Part shown: positions 17,281-26,705 of the stretch, one piece after another | How positions within the stretch are numbered: the stretch's first letter is position 1 | How the letters are laid out: each line of letters starts with the position of its first letter | Assembly (NCBI RefSeq): GCF_001816165.1 | Contig: NZ_MDZC01000079.1 | Coordinates: 62,001 to 126,000, forward strand | DNA length: 64,000 nucleotides | DNA from: Hymenobacter glacialis | Lineage (GTDB): Bacteria; Bacteroidota; Bacteroidia; Cytophagales; Hymenobacteraceae | Reading direction: 5' to 3' | The notes under the pieces: model-generated | Told to the model about the DNA's origin: nothing | Databases searched by the model: none | The model's input: only the letters and a program-made list of their open reading frames with translations | Made by a program: the position numbers and the translations under genes

Positions 17281-17374
17281 CGTCATGCCGAGCGCAGCCG
17301 AGGCATCTCGCTCGCATTGTCTAACGATGGATTACTGCGGCACGCGAGATGCCTCGGCTGCGCTCGGCATGACG
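17281..17374. repeat. ~94-bp palindromic intergenic repeat (family A)
   Basis: The left arm reads CGTCATGCCGAGCGCAGCC and the right arm ends GGCTGCGCTCGGCATGACG. Together they form a long hairpin around a ~30-base centre. It lies between the divergent araC and aldehyde dehydrogenase genes. Confidence 0.85.
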
Positions 17375-17512
17375 GGCCCTGTTATTCAAGCCGCTCCACA
17401 AGTTGCGATTATTCCCGCACACTTTAAGACAATACCACAACCCGTGAAAAGGTTATTCAGAGACCTTTACCATCTGACATTCCCACTCAACCTTTACTTT
17501 TTTAACAACGTC

Positions 17513-19042
17513 ATGGCTGAAACTCTCGAAGCAACCTCCACCGTGGTAGCACGTCCCAAATTCAAGTCCCATTATGACAATTTCATCGGCGGCAAATGGG
17601 TGGCCCCCGTCAAGGGCCAGTACTTTGAAAATCCCTCGCCCATCGACGGCAAAGCCTTTTGCAAAGTAGCCCGCAGCACCAAAGAAGACATTGAGCTGGC
17701 CCTGGACGCCGCTCACGAAGCCTTCAAAACCTGGAGCAAGGCCTCGCCCACCACGCGCAGCAACGTGCTGCTGAAAATTGCCGACATCATGGAGGCCAAC
17801 CTGGCCCACCTGGCAGCTGTGGAAACCGTGGAAAACGGCAAGGCCATCCGCGAAACCATGGCGGCCGACCTGCCGCTGGCCATCGACCACTTCCGCTACT
17901 TCGCGGGCGTGATTCGGGCCGAAGAAGGCTCGGCCACGGAGCTGAACGAAACCACGCTCTCGCTTGTGATTCAGGAGCCGCTGGGCGTGGTGGGCCAGAT
18001 TATCCCCTGGAACTTCCCGCTGCTGATGGCCACCTGGAAGATTGCGCCCGCCCTGGCCGCCGGCTGCTGCGTGGTGGTGAAGCCCGCCGAGCAAACCCCG
18101 GCCAGCATCATGGTGCTCATGGAGCTGCTGCAGGACGTGATTCCGCCCGGCGTGCTCAACGTCGTGAACGGCTTCGGCCTGGAAGCCGGCAAGCCCCTGG
18201 CCAGCAACAAGCGTGTAAACAAAGTGGCCTTTACCGGCGAAACCACCACCGGTCGCCTCATCCTGCAGTATGCTGCCGAAAACATCATTCCCGTGACCAT
18301 GGAGCTGGGCGGAAAGTCGCCGAACGTCTTTTGCAAGAGCGTGATGGACCACGACGACGACTTCCTCGACAAGTGCATCGAAGGCGCCGTCATGTTTGCC
18401 CTCAACCAGGGCGAAATCTGCACCTGCCCCTCGCGGATGCTGGTGCACGAAGACATCTACGACGAGTTTATCACCCGCGTCATTGAGCGCGTGAAAGCCA
18501 TTAAGCTCGGCAATCCCATGGACCCCGCTACGATGATGGGTGCCCAGGCCAGCAACGACCAATTTGAGAAAATCCTGAGCTACCTGGAAATCGGCAAGGC
18601 CGAAGGCGCTGAGGTGTTGGTGGGTGGTGAAGCCTACTCGCAGCAAGACGGCACGCTAGCCGAGGGCTACTACATCCAGCCTACCATCTTCCGCGGACAC
18701 AACAAAATGCGGATTTTCCAGGAGGAAATATTCGGCCCGGTGCTGTCCGTGACGACCTTCAAAGACAACGACGAGGCCATTGAAATGGCCAACGACACGC
18801 TCTACGGCCTCGGCGCCGGCCTCTGGAGCCGCGATGCCCACGAGCTCTACACAATGCCCCGCGCCATTCAGGCCGGCCGCGTGTGGGTGAACTGCTACCA
18901 CGACTACCCCGCCGGCGCGCCCTTCGGCGGCTACAAAGCGTCGGGGTTTGGCCGCGAAAATCACAAGATGATGCTCGCCCACTACCGCCAGACCAAAAAC
19001 ATGCTCATCAGCTACAGCAAGCAGAAATTGGGCTTCTTTTAA
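17513..19042 (+). CDS. Acetaldehyde/aliphatic aldehyde dehydrogenase (ExaC/AldB type)
   Basis: A 509-residue NAD(P)-dependent aldehyde dehydrogenase that oxidises aldehydes to acids, started at ATG 17513 ([12 protein letters not shown]). A longer upstream frame runs through the repeat and is not used. Catalytic and cofactor motifs are [36 protein letters not shown] (general base Glu) and [17 protein letters not shown] (nucleophile Cys). The CTCPSR variant is typical of AldB/ExaC acetaldehyde dehydrogenases. A DUF779 gene lies downstream and an AraC regulator is divergent, an association repeated in many bacteria. Confidence 0.94.
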   Translation: MAETLEATSTVVARPKFKSHYDNFIGGKWVAPVKGQYFENPSPIDGKAFCKVARSTKEDIELALDAAHEAFKTWSKASPTTRSNVLLKIADIMEANLAHLAAVETVENGKAIRETMAADLPLAIDHFRYFAGVIRAEEGSATELNETTLSLVIQEPLGVVGQIIPWNFPLLMATWKIAPALAAGCCVVVKPAEQTPASIMVLMELLQDVIPPGVLNVVNGFGLEAGKPLASNKRVNKVAFTGETTTGRLILQYAAENIIPVTMELGGKSPNVFCKSVMDHDDDFLDKCIEGAVMFALNQGEICTCPSRMLVHEDIYDEFITRVIERVKAIKLGNPMDPATMMGAQASNDQFEKILSYLEIGKAEGAEVLVGGEAYSQQDGTLAEGYYIQPTIFRGHNKMRIFQEEIFGPVLSVTTFKDNDEAIEMANDTLYGLGAGLWSRDAHELYTMPRAIQAGRVWVNCYHDYPAGAPFGGYKASGFGRENHKMMLAHYRQTKNMLISYSKQKLGFF

Positions 19043-19070
19043 GCCGTTGGGCGGAATCGTCGCTAAAAAA

Positions 19071-19168
19071 GAACGTCATGCTGAGCGCAGCCGAAGCATC
19101 TCTACCGCAATAGTAACTTTAGTCGGTTGCGCGGTAGAGATGCTTCGGCTGCGCTCGGCATGACGTTC
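19071..19168. repeat. ~98-bp palindromic intergenic repeat (family A)
   Basis: GAACGTCATGCTGAGCGCAG and its near-perfect inverse pair through GCATCTCTACCGC / GCGGTAGAGATGC. Two positions differ (GCTGAGC vs GCTCGGC). It begins 28 bp after the aldehyde dehydrogenase stop and may serve as its terminator or a 3' stabiliser. Confidence 0.88.
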
Positions 19169-19267
19169 TGGTTTGGTCAGGATGAAAGCCTAATGCCTCG
19201 GCTAAGTAGCGGTCCGTCTGATTTTTGCGTAGATTCAACTATTCCCGTTTTTAACAGTTTGACTACC

Positions 19268-19630
19268 ATGCAAACAAAAAACAGCTGGTTACTCGCCTTG
19301 AGTGTCGTGTTCATTTCGCTAGAAGCCCACGGCCAGAAGCTGCCAGTGCCTGGTACAAATAACCCGGATTGGGTACTGCGCGAGATACCTCCACGGCACG
19401 GCATGCCAACCCTGCGGGTATATGCACTGCCCCAGCCCGGCCGGCCCCTACAGGTAGACCAGCGCAATGCCGAGACAGGAGCCATTACGCGGCTTACCGA
19501 CCCGGCCCACGGCCTTTTTTACGACCTTGAAAACAGCACAATAAAAGACCAGCGCGATGGCAAGCGGTATTTTTTTTATCGCAAAGGCCGCGCACCCAAG
19601 GCACTTCGTTCCGAAATCAGGTTTTTGTAA
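19268..19630 (+). CDS. Small secreted hypothetical protein
   Basis: This 120-residue protein starts at ATG 19268 (MQTKNSWLLALSVVFISLE) with a cleavable signal peptide ending near AHGQ. The mature part is basic and rich in proline and arginine, with no domain I recognise (core LREIPPRHGMPTLRVYALPQ, tail FFYRKGRAPKALRSEIRFL). It sits between aldehyde dehydrogenase and DUF779 on the same strand. The frame upstream of the ATG comes from the repeat. Function is unknown. Confidence 0.65.
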   Translation: MQTKNSWLLALSVVFISLEAHGQKLPVPGTNNPDWVLREIPPRHGMPTLRVYALPQPGRPLQVDQRNAETGAITRLTDPAHGLFYDLENSTIKDQRDGKRYFFYRKGRAPKALRSEIRFL

Positions 19631-19702
19631 GCAGCGGTTTCCTGCAGTGGCCCATCGGCTGAGAATGGAGCTCACTCATTCAGCTATTTACCCATTGAAA
19701 AC

Positions 19703-20104
19703 ATGTCAACTCCAAGAGTCCTCGTTACCACTGCTGCCGAAGCCACCATTGACCTGCTGCGCGACGAAAATGGCCCGCTCATGTTCCACCAAAGCGGCGG
19801 GTGCTGCGACGGCTCCTCGCCCATGTGCTTCCAGAAAGGGGAGTTCCGCATCGGCGGCAACGACGTGTGGCTGGGCCAGATTCACGGCTGCGACTTCTTT
19901 ATGAGCACCAGCCAGTTCGAGTATTGGCAGCACACCCAGCTCACCGTGGACGTGACCAAGGGCCGGGGCGCCAGCTTCTCGCTGGAAATACCGCTGGGCG
20001 TGCGGTTTCTGATTCGCTCGCGGCTGTTCACCGAGGAAGAAGCCAAGGATATGCTGCCGGTGCGGGAAGGCGAGGAGTACCTGGAAGACCAGGCCGCAGA
20101 GTAG
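19703..20104 (+). CDS. DUF779 family protein
   Basis: This 133-residue cytosolic protein has the DUF779 hallmarks MFHQSGGCCDGSSPMC and RIGGNDVWLGQIHGC, rich in conserved cysteines that could bind metal. The family is consistently encoded beside acetaldehyde dehydrogenases such as the one at 17513, which suggests a role in maturation or protection of that enzyme. No biochemical function is established. It lies in the same orientation, with the small secreted protein between. Confidence 0.92.
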   Translation: MSTPRVLVTTAAEATIDLLRDENGPLMFHQSGGCCDGSSPMCFQKGEFRIGGNDVWLGQIHGCDFFMSTSQFEYWQHTQLTVDVTKGRGASFSLEIPLGVRFLIRSRLFTEEEAKDMLPVREGEEYLEDQAAE

Positions 20105-20126
20105 GTTCCGACTTTAGGATACCCAG

Positions 20127-20222
20127 AACGGTCATGCTGAGCTTGCCGAAGCATCTCTACCGCAATACTAAATCTGTTTGGTGGCGCAGTAGAGATACTT
20201 CGACAAGCTCAGCATGACCTTC
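20127..20222. repeat. ~96-bp palindromic intergenic repeat (family A)
   Basis: The arms begin GGTCATGCTGAGCTTGCC and end ...AAGCTCAGCATGACC, with inner GCATCTCTAC / GTAGAGATAC. In this copy both arms carry the TTG/CAA variant, where others carry CGC/GCG. It lies between DUF779 and the convergent MaoC gene. Confidence 0.85.
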
Positions 20223-20247
20223 TGAGTTTTAATGTTTCGGTCTAGCC

Positions 20248-20721
20248 TTATGCCGGTTCCTGGAAGTGGTATAGGAACGTGACCACGCCCGTGTAGGCGG
20301 GCTTTTTGGAGCCTTCAATTTCCAGGGTTACGCCCACACGGGCCTTTGCAATGCCGCGCAGGTTGGCCACAGAGAGCATGCTAGCGCGCAGTTGCACCTG
20401 GCTGTTCACAGTCACGGCCTGGTTGAAGCGCAGGCTTTCGATTTCGTAGTTCACCTGCATTTTCAGGTTTTCGATGGCCACGATTTGCTGCCACAGGTAG
20501 GGCAGCAGGGCCACCGTGAGGTAGCCATGGGCAATGGTGGCCTTGAACGGCGACTCCGCCTGCGCGCGCTCCGCATCGACGTGAATCCACTGGAAGTCGA
20601 GGGTGGCGGCGGCAAACTGGTTAATCTGCTCCTGGGTGACGGTGTGCATCTCGGAAACACCCAGCTCCTGGCCCACGCAGGCCTCCAGCTCGGCAAGGCT
20701 GCGAATAGTTAGTTTGGACAT
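20248..20721 (-). CDS. MaoC-like (R)-specific enoyl-CoA hydratase
   Basis: A hot-dog-fold protein of 157 residues, started at MSKLTIRSLAELEACVGQEL (ATG 20721); an upstream extension is not conserved. The hydratase-2 motif is visible in NQFAAATLDFQWIHVDAERA, with Asp and His in the D-x4-H arrangement, and IAHGYLTVALLPYLW follows. These enzymes hydrate trans-2-enoyl-CoA to (R)-3-hydroxyacyl-CoA in fatty acid or PHA metabolism. The exact substrate cannot be told. Confidence 0.9.
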   Translation of the reverse strand: MSKLTIRSLAELEACVGQELGVSEMHTVTQEQINQFAAATLDFQWIHVDAERAQAESPFKATIAHGYLTVALLPYLWQQIVAIENLKMQVNYEIESLRFNQAVTVNSQVQLRASMLSVANLRGIAKARVGVTLEIEGSKKPAYTGVVTFLYHFQEPA

Positions 20722-20801
20722 AAGAAGAAGGTGGCGTACGGTTGCGGTAAGGGCCCGCAAACATACGCCACCCGGCATATCAATTCAATTAAGCCAAGGC
20801 G

Positions 20802-21563
20802 CTAGCTGTTGCGGCCAAACACCCGGCGCAGCAATTCGGTGGTGCGGGCCACGGGGTTTTCGCGGATGTTGGCTTCTTCCTGGGCGATGAGCGTGAAAAG
20901 GCCGTCCACGGCTTTGCCGGTGGCGTACTCCGTGAGGTCGGTTTGCACGGGCTGGCCCAGCGGCAGCTGGTTGTAGGTGGTGGCCAGGTCGGTGTAGTAG
21001 CGGGTGGCGCCTACTTTGCTCAGGCTCTGCTGCATGATGGGGGCGAATGCGCTGGTGAGCTGGGTGCTGGTGGTGCGCTTCAGGTACTGGGTGGCGGCGT
21101 CGGGCTGGCCCGTGAGAATGTTCCACACGTCCGAAAAGGTGAGGCTTTTGATGGCCGACAGGAAAATGGGCTTGGCGCTACGGGCCGCGTCCTCGGCCCC
21201 GCGGTTCAGGCTCAGCTCAAACTTATCGACCTGGCTGCCCAACCCGATGCTGCGCAGCGTGGTGGCCACGCGCTGGGCATCGGGCGGAAACGGGATGCGG
21301 ATGAGGCGGTTCAGGTAGAAGCCGTCGGTTTGCGAAGCCTGGTCGGCGCCCTTGCCGATGCCCTGCATCAGGGCGGCTTTCAGGCCGTTGGCTGCTTCGG
21401 TGTTGGAGAGGCCGCCAGTGGGCTTGCTACTGGTGTTGCCGGTAGGAGTTCTCACCCCCGTAGGCAGCTTGATGTTTATCAGGCCGGGCAGGCGAAACTG
21501 AGCCGAAGCGTTGAGCGAACCAGCCAGCAGCAGGACAAGGACGGTAAGGGTGCGGTTGTTCAT
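20802..21563 (-). CDS. DUF4197 secreted protein
   Basis: This 253-residue protein starts MNNRTLTVLVLLLAG (ATG 21563) with a signal peptide to SAQ. The DUF4197 domain is recognisable in GLKAALMQGIGKGADQAS, DGFYLNRLIRIPFPPDAQRV and LNRGAEDAARSAKPIFLSAI. The family is periplasmic or lipoprotein-like and found widely in Proteobacteria and Bacteroidota, with unknown function. It ends 80 bp from the MaoC gene and may be co-transcribed with it. Confidence 0.9.
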   Translation of the reverse strand: MNNRTLTVLVLLLAGSLNASAQFRLPGLINIKLPTGVRTPTGNTSSKPTGGLSNTEAANGLKAALMQGIGKGADQASQTDGFYLNRLIRIPFPPDAQRVATTLRSIGLGSQVDKFELSLNRGAEDAARSAKPIFLSAIKSLTFSDVWNILTGQPDAATQYLKRTTSTQLTSAFAPIMQQSLSKVGATRYYTDLATTYNQLPLGQPVQTDLTEYATGKAVDGLFTLIAQEEANIRENPVARTTELLRRVFGRNS

Positions 21564-21910
21564 AAGGGATAGGGCAGGCGAAGGGTACCAGCAAAGCACC
21601 TCTTGCAACGCCCGTGCCGAAGTTCTGCCACTGGCCCATCAGCGCCTCACGCATGGCCTGTAGGCCAGAACTGCCCGCGTATTGATGGAAAATCATAATC
21701 GAATATTTGCAAGATAAAATAAAATAAATTTTTAATTAAGTACAAAATTATCTAAACTTAATATAATTAGTTGTAACATTGGATAAGCAATTGGTGCTTC
21801 AGCAAATAGCCTGATTTTCTTCCGCTTGCGCCCGTCAGTGCTTGACAGGCGGCGTGACCGGTTGCGCCAACCCCAAAATCATTTTTTTACTCTTTAACCC
21901 CGTTACGATT

Positions 21911-23125
21911 TTGAAAAACTTTACGCAAATAGCCTGTGCTGCGGCCTTGCTCTTATCAGCCGGTTCGGCCTTCGGGCAGGATTACGAAAAAATTGCCAAG
22001 CAAATCGTGAACACCTCGGCCGGGGTAAAACCCGGCGAGGCAGTCATCATTTCGGGTGGCCAGCACACGATGCCGCTCATGGAAGCCATAGCCGTGGAAG
22101 TGGCCCGCGCTGGCGGACAGCCCCGCATGTGGGTCCAAACTGATAAAGTGGTGCGCGCCGTGAACTTGGAAACGCCCGAAGAAGCCATTCAAGCCAATAA
22201 GTTCAGCAACATGTCGTTGCAAGCCGATGTGTTCATTGGCTTGCCTACTGTTGAAGACGGTCGCGCGGTGGTGACAGGCATAAGCACGGCCCGTCGAGCT
22301 AAATTCGGCCAGGTGGCTGCGGCATCTGGCTACCAACAGAAATTAGATGCTAGCATGCAGCGGGGCGTGTATGTAACCTACCCGAGCAAAAGTTACGCGG
22401 CGGCGCAACAGCTCGACTACGCTGGCTACGAGCAAATGATATGGGGCAGCATCGGGGCCGACTACTCGGCCATTGCCGTGCAAGCCGAGCAGATGAAGCA
22501 GCTCCTGGCTACGGGTAAAAAAATGCACATCACCTCGCCGGAAGGCACCGACCTGACCGTGGACTTGGGCAGCCGCCCCGTGTTTGCCGATGATGGGGTA
22601 TTGTCGGCGGCCGACCAACAGGAAAAACTCATCTACAACCGGACGGCGAACTTGCCCGGCGGGCTAGTCTACGGCACCTTCCAAGAAACTTCGGCTACGG
22701 GCCGGCTCGCGGTTGCCAACGACAACGTCTCCGACGGCAAACCGCTGAAAGGCTTCAAAGCCGACTTAAAAAACGGTCAAGTCGAAAACGTGCAGGCCGA
22801 GGTGGGAGCCGATGCTTTCAAAGCACAAATGGCTGCCTACGGCGCTCCCGGGCTTCAAGTAGACAAGTTTTCCATCGGGCTTAATCCCTTGATGAAAACG
22901 GATAACGCAAAGGCGTACCACCCGGCCACCGCGGCCGGCATGGTGTACGTAAACACGGGCAATAATGCGCTGTATGGCGGCCAGAATAAAACACCAGGTG
23001 GGTACAGCTTCCCTATCATCAACGCCACGGTGGAAATAGACGGCAAAACGATTGTGCGCAACGGCCAACTCGTGTCGCCGACCATGGCCAGCACGAAGTC
23101 CGCAGCTAAGAAAAGCCGTAAATAA
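21911..23125 (+). CDS. Secreted M29 (aminopeptidase T/AmpS) homolog, apparently without metal ligands
   Basis: A 404-residue protein is predicted from TTG 21911 (ILKNFTQIACAAALLLSAG), which places a signal peptide ending near AFGQ at the N-terminus. The frame opens further upstream without a better start. The fold matches the M29 family: EAVIISGGQHTMPLMEAIAV, NLPGGLVYGTF, FSIGLNPLM and a C-terminal ATVEIDGKTIVRNGQL. Compared with active members as I remember them, the Glu, Glu, His and Asp metal ligands near LPAGEV, GE-GIGTNP and H-x-D are replaced. Secretion and probable loss of activity are both unusual; see findings. Confidence 0.8.
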   Translation: MKNFTQIACAAALLLSAGSAFGQDYEKIAKQIVNTSAGVKPGEAVIISGGQHTMPLMEAIAVEVARAGGQPRMWVQTDKVVRAVNLETPEEAIQANKFSNMSLQADVFIGLPTVEDGRAVVTGISTARRAKFGQVAAASGYQQKLDASMQRGVYVTYPSKSYAAAQQLDYAGYEQMIWGSIGADYSAIAVQAEQMKQLLATGKKMHITSPEGTDLTVDLGSRPVFADDGVLSAADQQEKLIYNRTANLPGGLVYGTFQETSATGRLAVANDNVSDGKPLKGFKADLKNGQVENVQAEVGADAFKAQMAAYGAPGLQVDKFSIGLNPLMKTDNAKAYHPATAAGMVYVNTGNNALYGGQNKTPGGYSFPIINATVEIDGKTIVRNGQLVSPTMASTKSAAKKSRK

Positions 23126-23152
23126 GCCGAAACCCACACTCTTTAGCTTACT

Positions 23153-23190
23153 AAAAGGGTCAGGCAATTCATTATTGACTGGCCCTTTTT
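23153..23190 (+). terminator. Intrinsic terminator of the M29-like gene
   Basis: AAAAGGGTCAG and CTGGCCCTTTTT pair (one G-U) around a 15-base loop, followed by a T tract. It starts 28 bp after the stop codon. Confidence 0.8.
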
Positions 23191-23314
23191 CGTTTGCCCA
23201 TCGACGGATATTCACCCTTTGAACCAAACGATGACTGGCGCCTTGCGGAGAAAGAGAGCGAAACTAGGTGGCATCAACAGAAGGGGTGTTGGCCGGTGCG
23301 GTCGACCGGTTGGC

Positions 23315-24583
23315 CTAGTCGGCTTTGGCCTTGCGTTCCTGCGCCTGGGCCCAGATGCGGTGGCTTTCCTGGGGCATTACGATGGGCACCTGCAGGCAGA
23401 TGCTGCGGGTTGGAAGCACGTGGTCCCAGTCGGCGATGAGTTGCTTGTAGGCTTGGCCCACGGGCCGGATGTTGCGGTTCAGGTCGTAGAGGCCGAGGGG
23501 GTTGAGGTTGCCGTTGTCTTCGCGCAGGGCGGTATCCCAGTCCACCTGGTCGGTGAGGGAATACCACGTAAATCCCACCACGGGCACGCCGTCGTTGCGC
23601 ACGCGCAGTACATTGGCCCACTCTTTCCAGAGCCAGTTCACGGCTTCGTCGCCGCAGGGACCCTGCCAGAGGTTGGTTTCGGTGTGCATCACGGGCAGGC
23701 GGTAACGGTCGTGGTACTGGCTGGTGATGACGTGGTAACCAAAAATTTCGCCCGCCGCGCGGGTACGGCCGTCGGCTGACACGCGGTGCTCGTTGGTCCT
23801 GTAGTAGTCATTGCCCATGATGCAATGATGCCTTAGGTTGTTGTGCATGAAGAAGTGGTATTCCTCGCGCGTCATGCCGCTGTCCATCAGGTACTCGTAC
23901 ATTTCGGAGTCCACGCGCCGGCCGTAGTTCAGGTCCAGCGACAGAAAGCGGCGGGCGTTCATGATTTCAGCCGGGCGAATGGCGGCCGGGTTTTCGGCGT
24001 GGAAGTATTCCGACGACTCACTCTGAATGAAAATGGCATCGGCCCGCACTTCTACAATGGCGCGCATGGCCAGCACGTTGGCCTTCACAATGTGCTTGAG
24101 GGCCGTCACGAAGGCTTTGTCGGAGCTGAGCTGCTCGTTCCACCAGCCGTATAGCGCCGAGAACTGCGCGCAGATGTACATCTCGTTTACCGGCGTGTAG
24201 AGTTGCACCCACGGAAACCGCTCGGCAAAAGCGCGGGCGTACTGGGCAAACAGCACGGGGAAATCGGGGTTCTGAAAATTGCCTATCCAGTCGGGCACGC
24301 CGAAGTGGCACAGGTCTACAATGGGTGCAATGTTGCGCCGCAGCAGGTCCTGAAACGTGGCGTCGGCAAAGGCCCAGTCGTACTTGCCCGGGCCCAAAAA
24401 CGTGGTGTGAATGGGCGGCCCGTAGCGCAGGAAGCAAATGCCCAACTCCTGCACCAGCTCAAAATCCTTCTGCCAATGCTCGTAATGCCCGCATTTCGCC
24501 ATTTCGTCCACGCGCACCGTGCCGTTTTGAATGGTGGGGTTGCTGTTTTCTATGCCCGTGGCAAAAAGAAATTGGGGACCCAT
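23315..24583 (-). CDS. Glycoside hydrolase family 1 protein
   Basis: This 422-residue TIM-barrel hydrolase starts MGPQFLFATGIENSNPTIQN. The acid/base Glu is in LYTPVNEMYICAQF (the TxNEP-type motif here NEM), and the nucleophile Glu in LPVMHTETNLWQGPCGDE. It lacks a signal peptide, so it acts in the cytosol on imported glycosides. It is encoded divergently from the galactonate degradation genes and could release galactose or another hexose for them. Whether it is a beta-glucosidase or beta-galactosidase cannot be decided from motifs. Confidence 0.85.
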   Translation of the reverse strand: MGPQFLFATGIENSNPTIQNGTVRVDEMAKCGHYEHWQKDFELVQELGICFLRYGPPIHTTFLGPGKYDWAFADATFQDLLRRNIAPIVDLCHFGVPDWIGNFQNPDFPVLFAQYARAFAERFPWVQLYTPVNEMYICAQFSALYGWWNEQLSSDKAFVTALKHIVKANVLAMRAIVEVRADAIFIQSESSEYFHAENPAAIRPAEIMNARRFLSLDLNYGRRVDSEMYEYLMDSGMTREEYHFFMHNNLRHHCIMGNDYYRTNEHRVSADGRTRAAGEIFGYHVITSQYHDRYRLPVMHTETNLWQGPCGDEAVNWLWKEWANVLRVRNDGVPVVGFTWYSLTDQVDWDTALREDNGNLNPLGLYDLNRNIRPVGQAYKQLIADWDHVLPTRSICLQVPIVMPQESHRIWAQAQERKAKAD

Positions 24584-24759
24584 GGCAAACAGTAAAAGGT
24601 GAAGAGCCCCAGCGCTGACAAGCCAGGCAGTAATAAGCGTACTCGGTTCGCGGCGTTCGTGTTTCGTGCCGGTTTCGGCGGTGGCGATTCTAACCCGCCT
24701 TCCGCGTTCTACGTTGTCAGGAAGCAGCAGTCCCGCACCACCTTTTTTTGAAACCGGCT

Positions 24760-25386
24760 ATGACAGCGTTGGCGCATCTATTGGAACACAAGCTGGTGGC
24801 CATCGTGCGCGGGGCTCACCCACCTGACCTGGTGAAAATGGCGCAGGCCCTGCACGCGGGTGGCGTCCGGAGCATAGAAGTCACCCTGAACTCGCCCGGT
24901 GCACTGGCTTCCATCGCAGAGCTGGCGGGCGCCATGGCGGGCAAACTGCTGGTGGGCGCTGGCACCGTGCTCGACGCCGAAACGGCCCGCGCCGCCCTGC
25001 TAGCCGGCGCGCAGTTCATTATCTCGCCCACGGTCAACAAAAAGACCATCCGAATGACCAAGCGCTACGGCGCCGTGAGCATTCCCGGCGCATTCACGGC
25101 CACCGAAATCCTACAGGCTTACGAACACGGCGGCGACATCATCAAGGTGTTTCCTGCCTCGGTAGGGGCCACTTATTTCAAGGACATAGCCGGGCCGCTG
25201 CCCTTCATCCCCCTCATGCCCACCGGCGGTGTGTCGCTCGATAACATCCGGAATTTTCAGAAAGCCGGTGCCGTGGCCTTCGGGCTGGGCAGCGCGCTGG
25301 TAGATACCAGCCAGCCCGTAACGGAGGAATACCTGCGGCAGCTGACGGAAAAAGCCCGGCAATTTGTGCAAGCGGTGGCGGGGTAG
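24760..25386 (+). CDS. dgoA: 2-dehydro-3-deoxy-6-phosphogalactonate/gluconate aldolase
   Basis: This 208-residue class I aldolase cleaves KDPGal (or KDPG) to pyruvate and glyceraldehyde 3-phosphate. The Schiff-base Lys is Lys129 in GDIIKVFPAS, and Glu40 lies in RSIEVTLNSP; IVRG also matches the family. The ATG at 24760 is preferred over TTG 24748. With the dehydratase and kinase downstream it forms the De Ley-Doudoroff galactonate pathway, so the galactonate isomer is the likely substrate. Confidence 0.9.
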   Translation: MTALAHLLEHKLVAIVRGAHPPDLVKMAQALHAGGVRSIEVTLNSPGALASIAELAGAMAGKLLVGAGTVLDAETARAALLAGAQFIISPTVNKKTIRMTKRYGAVSIPGAFTATEILQAYEHGGDIIKVFPASVGATYFKDIAGPLPFIPLMPTGGVSLDNIRNFQKAGAVAFGLGSALVDTSQPVTEEYLRQLTEKARQFVQAVAG

Positions 25387-25423
25387 AACGATGTAGAACC
25401 AGAGCAGAACAACCCAACCACCG

Positions 25424-25515
25424 GTCATGCTGAGCGGAGCCAAGCATCTCTACCGCTTCGCTGGGTGATTGATTTACTTACACGGTAGAGATGCTTCGGC
25501 TCCGCTCAGCATGAC
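25424..25515. repeat. ~92-bp palindromic intergenic repeat (family A)
   Basis: The arms run from GTCATGCTGAGCGGAGCC to ...GGCTCCGCTCAGCATGAC, with inner GCATCTCTACCG / CGGTAGAGATGC. It lies inside the galactonate cluster between the aldolase and dehydratase genes. The variant positions (GGAGCC/GGCTCC) match on both arms. Confidence 0.88.
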
Positions 25516-25550
25516 GTTCTGTTAACGTTTCGTATGCTAACAAACATCCC

Positions 25551-26699
25551 ATGAAAATCACCCGCTTTACATTATACCAAGTGCCGCCGCGCTGGCTGTT
25601 TCTAAGGCTAGAAACCGATGCTGGCCTTGTGGGGTGGGGAGAACCCGTGATTGAAGGCCGGGCCGCTACCGTGGCCGCCGCCGTGGCCGAGCTGATGGAA
25701 AACCTCGTCGGCAAAAATCCGCTCAACATCGAAGACCATTGGCAGGTGATGTACCGCGGCGGCTTCTACCGCGGTGGCCCCATCTTAATGTCGGCCATTG
25801 CCGGCATCGACCAGGCTTTGTGGGACATAAAGGGCAAATACCACAACGCCCCCATTCACCAGCTGCTGGGCGGCCGGGTGCGCGACGTGATGCGCGTATA
25901 TTCCTGGATTGGCGGCGACCGGCCCCACGAAGTGGGCCAGGCGGCGGCCGGCATGGTGGCCAAGGGTTTCACGGCTGTGAAAATGAACGCCACCGACGAG
26001 ATGGAATACATCGATTCCTACGTCAAGATTGACGCCGCGCTGGCCCGCATCGCGGCCGTGCGCGAGGCCGGTGGGCCGGGCTTGGGCATCGGCATCGATT
26101 TCCACGGCCGCGTGCACAAGCCCATGGCCAAGGTGCTGGCCAAGGAGCTGGAAGCCTACCGCCCCATGTTCATCGAAGAGCCGGTGCTGTCGCAGAACAA
26201 CGAGGCCCTGCGCGAAATTGCCCGGCACACGACCATCCCCATTGCCACGGGCGAGCGGATGTTTTCGCGCTGGGACTTCAAGCAGCTGCTTATTGATGGC
26301 TACGCCGACATCATCCAGCCCGACCTCTCGCACGCCGGTGGCATCACGGAATGCAAAAAAATCATCAGCATGGCCGAGGCGTTTGACGTGGCGGCGGCTC
26401 CGCACTGCCCGCTGGGCCCCATTGCGCTGGCTGCCTGCCTGCAGGTAGACGCCACCTGCCACAATGCTTTCATTCAGGAGCAAAGCCTGGGCATTCACTA
26501 CAATAAGGAAAACGACCTGCTTGATTACCTGACGGATAAAACGGTGTTTGACTACGAAAACGGCTTCTGTAAAATCCCGGAAGGGCCGGGGCTGGGCATT
26601 GAAATCAACGAAGAATACCTGCTCAGCCGCGCCGCCATTGGCCACAACTGGCGCAACCCCATCTGGCGTAATGCCGACGGCAGCGTGGCGGAGTGGTAA
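25551..26699 (+). CDS. dgoD: D-galactonate dehydratase
   Basis: This 382-residue enolase-superfamily enzyme, the same length as E. coli DgoD, dehydrates D-galactonate to 2-dehydro-3-deoxy-D-galactonate. Asp183 and His185 are in [10 protein letters not shown], and metal ligands continue in MFIEEPVLS and IATGERMFS. The catalytic His is in [14 protein letters not shown]. Residue numbering agrees with the E. coli enzyme. It is the central gene of the catabolic cluster. Confidence 0.96.
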   Translation: MKITRFTLYQVPPRWLFLRLETDAGLVGWGEPVIEGRAATVAAAVAELMENLVGKNPLNIEDHWQVMYRGGFYRGGPILMSAIAGIDQALWDIKGKYHNAPIHQLLGGRVRDVMRVYSWIGGDRPHEVGQAAAGMVAKGFTAVKMNATDEMEYIDSYVKIDAALARIAAVREAGGPGLGIGIDFHGRVHKPMAKVLAKELEAYRPMFIEEPVLSQNNEALREIARHTTIPIATGERMFSRWDFKQLLIDGYADIIQPDLSHAGGITECKKIISMAEAFDVAAAPHCPLGPIALAACLQVDATCHNAFIQEQSLGIHYNKENDLLDYLTDKTVFDYENGFCKIPEGPGLGIEINEEYLLSRAAIGHNWRNPIWRNADGSVAEW

Positions 26700-26705
26700 G
26701 GGCAA

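Noticed and set aside
16318..17286. ATG at 17286 as the araC-like start
   Set aside because: The codon is inside a palindromic repeat; MPSRLHLS at 17244 is the conserved beginning.
17281..17374. Family-A repeats interpreted as a CRISPR array
   Set aside because: Copies are dispersed kilobases apart, each a single hairpin of ~95 bp; no regularly spaced direct repeats or cas genes are present.
21842..21910. Upstream TTG (21842) as the M29-like start
   Set aside because: It adds 23 residues without similarity and buries the signal peptide; 21911 places it at the N-terminus.
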